Shown here piece by piece: positions 55,305 through 64,000 of a stretch of DNA of 64,000 bases. Source of the stretch: Chrysomallon squamiferum. Taxonomy: Eukaryota > Mollusca > Gastropoda > Neomphalida > Peltospiridae. Under the pieces are notes generated by a model that ran no database searches, was not told the origin of the DNA, and was given only the letters and a program-made list of their open reading frames with translations. Location: contig CM022665.1 in assembly GCA_012295275.1 (NCBI GenBank), positions 5,189,167 through 5,253,166 on the forward strand. Direction: 5' to 3'. The position numbers were made by a program, and so were the translations under genes. Every line of letters starts with the position of its first letter. Position 1 is the stretch's first letter.

Positions 55305-56304
55305 ACGTCAGTAGATAGGTGAAGTGAATCTTAATACATTATCAAACTTTTATAAAGTAAAGAAACCGATTATTACATTCAGAAATATTTTTGATATTAA
55401 AGTGTCTACGTTTATATTCATTTACAATTCATCACAGAATGAATAATTTAATACAATTTAATTTTGAAAAAAGTAGGCCAGAATGAAATAATGATTTCAA
55501 ATCATTGAGAGTAAATATTAAAATATTTATTAGAATTCAGCAAAATGCATTATTTTATTACATACAAACAGATAAAATGGATATTTTTAATTAATAGAAT
55601 GAACTAAAGTAAAAATGTTCACTATAAACAGAAAAAAACAACCACAAAAAAATAAAATGAAATAAAAATGAAAAAAAAGTACATGCAGTAAGAATATAGA
55701 TATTTTGATTACATAAATTTCCTTTGTTTTACTTGAATCAAGAAGTTTTATATTATAGTCTGGTATTTTAAACCCAGAAATTGTTTTTTAAAATTATGTT
55801 TTATGTTTTAAATTTCACAACATATCTGTGTAAAATACAACGACATTGTCACATATTTTATAATGTAATTTTAAATAAAAAAAAAATAGGCTGGTATCAA
55901 AAGTATGATAGCAGGCTAGGATTCAACTTAATTTTTCTTATTTCATAAACAAGTGCTATTTGAACCTATTTGAACCTATATCAGGCACATTGAAGAAGAT
56001 AAAATATTTCATTTATATCAGTGTAAAACGTAATAAAAATAAAATATTAATGTTTTGGTTTTTATTCTATATAATTAATTTATTTTTATTTTTTAAATGA
56101 AGAGTGCTCATAATTATGGACCACAAACTCAAGATTTTTTTTTTTTTTTTTTTCTTTGATATAATTATTTCACTTATTAGTTATTAAAATTAATTTCAAA
56201 TCCTTCTGGAAGAAAAAACCAGGTTCATTCTTTCATCTTTTTTATTTTTTCAGACCTTTCATATTTTCCTATTTGAATGTTTTAGTTTAAACATTCTTTT
56301 TTGA

Positions 56305-56358
<54 letters not shown>

Positions 56359-58950
56359 TTTTTAACTGTTTCTGTCAACTGATTTATGCTGGGAGTTAAT
56401 TTACCCAGATCAGCAAAACTTTAATATGTTTCTAACTGTCAAAAGAGAGGAATAATAAATTAAATAATATGTATTTAAATATTTATTGTTTACTTCTCTC
56501 TAATGTTTCCTTTGTTTTATAAAGGAAAGTATCTGTATTGTATCAGAATTAGAAAATATGTATTAGTATTGTGTATGTATAGAGAATGTATAGAGATTAA
56601 TCACTGGGAATTAGAAGACCCTGAAAATTATTCAGAAATCATACAATTTAAAAAACAAAAATTAATCAAAGAATATATATTGCCTATGTATCCATTCCGT
56701 ACTTTAACATTTTTATAAGCTAGACATGGAATCCCTTTCTAGTTTTTTGAAACTATTGTGTCTTCTGTATTAACTCTTCCAAATTACAAATATTTTTGTT
56801 ATAAAACATTGTTTGTTACTTTGTCAATTACTGTATTCCAGGATAAAATGTGAAATTTTATTTTATAAACTTAAAAATCATTAACGTAGACTTTGATATG
56901 AATCCAATTTGTTATTGGGATATGACCATTAAGGATATTATTTTTATGGTAAAATTTTTTACTGATAAGTGTACATATATATATATATATATAGGCCTGT
57001 CATTATGACAAATCCTGTATTATATACACCAATTTAGACATGAATTTCATGTTTTCAGATTAATGCACTTGTATTATTAATTTATTGAGCAATTATAAAT
57101 GCTGCATAAACATAAATATTACTTTTTTGTTATTTATTTGTTAGATTATACAACTGTAAATAGAAATTATTATACCAATTATAATGCAATTATTACGTCA
57201 CTGAAATAACAAACATACTAAAATATGCATATATAGCCTCTACTGTGAATTGTATATAAACTAGCCAATGATTGTGATTGTATATTAAGACTGTATATTA
57301 ATTTTTGTGTGCATACTAGGGAAGTGAAAGAGGAACCTTAAACTGATTTTTAGCACTATACAAGAATTAGATGGTCTAGAAAGGTTTATTCTTTTACTCA
57401 GTACTTAAGCAATTTAAAAAAATAAAATGAAAAATGTACCCACAGAAGTTAAAATTAGCTGTGAATAATTTTAAACTAATCTTCTCTGATATTAAGTCAC
57501 CAGATTACTACCTCACTTTTTGCACTATCAAAAAATCAATTTGAAATCAACAGTCATTACGAATTAATCAGTTTAGCAGTTGTTGTAAATGTGTAATTAA
57601 TTTTTAAATAGTTTTTAGTTTTTTTTCTATTGATGTAAAGTTGTTCAAAATCAAAATGTTAAAAAATGTTACAGTTCTAAACACAATTACTATTGTTATT
57701 TTTCTAAGAACTGAAAATAGAATATATCAGTTGACTGATGTAACATTATAAGCTTCCACTGTACAAGTATATGAGTTGTAATAGTTTACCTAAATCTCTA
57801 TGGCCTTAAAGTCTAGAAATCAACATTTCTGTTAATCTTGAACATCACAATATACTTAATATAAGCCATTGAAACACAATTTTAAAAAGTTTTCATGTCA
57901 CAAATGACAACAACTTTTAACTTGTTTTCTTTCCAAACAGGTTTTTTTCCTTCAAATTTTAATACTTGAAATGTGGGCATTTTTTAATTGGATTTTCATT
58001 ACTTTAAGATTTTCAAACCCGAACCAATTTTTAATTTTACAAAATATATGATGTAATTTTATACCCTTGACTAGCATTTTTATATCTGCTCAGTTACTAT
58101 TATCCAAATATATTCATTCCATCTTTTGTAATGACCTTATTTCCACTGTTGATTTGATATATCTACTGTCAGATGCATTTATAATATTTGTGTGTATCAT
58201 GTAATAAATCTATTAATATAATACTGAATTTGTTAGTTATCTCTATTAATGAACAGTGAAAAAAAACCTAGACATTTCTATATTCCAGTTGAACATATAG
58301 CAAAAATAGTCTCACCTTAATGAAAATTATATATTTTCTGTAATGTGTTTTAATTTTATTTTTTATCATTCAAAAATGTTTTTTTCTGCTTCTATAAACT
58401 CTTTCATTATTAATGATTGAAAATTTTGCAACTTTGTGAATTTAGCATGTTAATAGGGAACATCTTAATGCATTCCCACAAGCTTATTGAGTTTACATTA
58501 TTATTAGCAAAAAAAAAACAAGACATAACACAAATGACTTAGAAGTATGCAAAATGTATTTAAGACATTTGTGTACATACCATAAAAGACAAATGAAAAA
58601 ATATTAAGTAAAAAGACATAAAGAATTAGTTTTTATTTCATTAGTTGTTCCAAAAATGAACAGAAATCATATACATATTCTATTTTCAAATTTTTGTATA
58701 ACACTGTAACAAAATTAGTAATATTTTTGTTTGTTTGTATATATTTACTAATTAAAATACAAGAGTTAGTGAGTTCATTTCCAAAGTGTTATTTATGTAT
58801 TACATCTAATACAATTCAATGATTCTTAAAAGTTCAATCAGAATTCATTACGATTCCATAAAAATTTAAACACACATCTAACTGTATTGATATCTAAAAG
58901 AAATATATTCAGGTGAGCCTGAATAATAATTTAATCTAAATTGTCTGTGG
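55305..58950. other. Spacer between convergent CEP57 and YARS1
   Basis: 3.6 kb with no supported gene. It contains a T-run near 56136-56152, (ATT)n at about 56307-56356, an (AT)n patch at about 56974-56992 and A/T-rich unique sequence. The 71-codon plus-strand frame at 56503-56718 is low-complexity and unlike known families. The right end should hold the YARS1 3' UTR; a minus-strand AATAAA at 58632-58637, about 315 bp after the stop, is a candidate poly(A) signal. Confidence 0.65.
56305..56357. repeat. (ATT)n microsatellite
   Basis: About 17 uninterrupted ATT units in the spacer downstream of CEP57. Confidence 0.93.
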
Positions 58951-63776
<4,826 letters not shown>

Positions 63777-64000
63777 CTAAATTAAAAAATAAATAAAGAT
63801 AAAATAAAGTATGTGCAATGTATCACTTCAGATCAACAGAATCCAGTGAAAATGAAACCTTTATCAATTAGTCATTAATCCTGATTAGCAAAAATTTCAG
63901 TAAATTAATCAAAGAAAAGAAAAGAAAAAACAATATCGTAATTTCATGTGAAAGCATTTTTTCATGATTCTTATTGTTAAAACAATTTTTCTGTTAATAC
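63777..64000. other. Partial intron of YARS1
   Basis: Only intron sequence is visible upstream of the exon at 63601-63776, whose acceptor is TTTAG at 63777-63781. The next upstream coding exon is not within the window. Confidence 0.8.

Noticed and set aside
56503-56718. 71-codon plus-strand frame downstream of CEP57
   Set aside because: AT-biased residues only, no conservation I can see, and no regulatory context.

Overview
This window is strongly AT-rich nuclear DNA from an animal. Its genes are split by many short introns, and non-coding parts are full of mono-, di- and trinucleotide microsatellites. There are no operons, no prokaryotic signals and no recognisable mobile-element protein. 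Protein similarity and intron/exon style fit an invertebrate, probably a lophotrochozoan such as a mollusc, but the species cannot be named from the sequence alone.

I could assemble five conserved eukaryotic genes exon by exon, with splice phases that add up. From left to right: (1) POLR3B, the second-largest RNA polymerase III subunit, minus strand, 1796-21444, 30 coding exons and 1134 residues, complete. (2) RTN4IP1, a mitochondrial NADPH oxidoreductase, plus strand, 22083-27158, 9 exons and 401 residues, complete. (3) A FAM76 family protein, minus strand, 33022-38990, 9 exons and 405 residues, complete. (4) CEP57, a centrosomal coiled-coil protein, plus strand, 40378-55018, 9 exons and 486 residues; its three-codon first exon is the least certain part. 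(5) YARS1, cytoplasmic tyrosyl-tRNA synthetase, minus strand, 58951-63776, 11 exons; about 70 N-terminal residues lie beyond the right edge.

The genes alternate as divergent and convergent pairs. POLR3B and RTN4IP1 start 0.64 kb apart, head to head. FAM76 and CEP57 start 1.39 kb apart, head to head, the same divergent arrangement as human FAM76B and CEP57. RTN4IP1/FAM76 and CEP57/YARS1 converge on gene-free spacers of 5.9 and 3.9 kb. The products act in separate housekeeping processes (Pol III transcription, mitochondrial redox, an RNA-processing-related nuclear protein, centrosome, translation), so the link is arrangement, not pathway.

I found no undescribed multi-gene system. The most unusual structure is inside POLR3B: a 73-bp minisatellite at 15841-17320 whose unit is the 5' edge of exon 8 with its 3' splice site, giving 21 near-identical splice acceptors in a row. 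The same gene also has a duplicated splice-donor edge of exon 11, an 18-nt microexon with a partial copy beside it, and one copy of a long dispersed repeat whose inverted partner lies in FAM76 intron 1.
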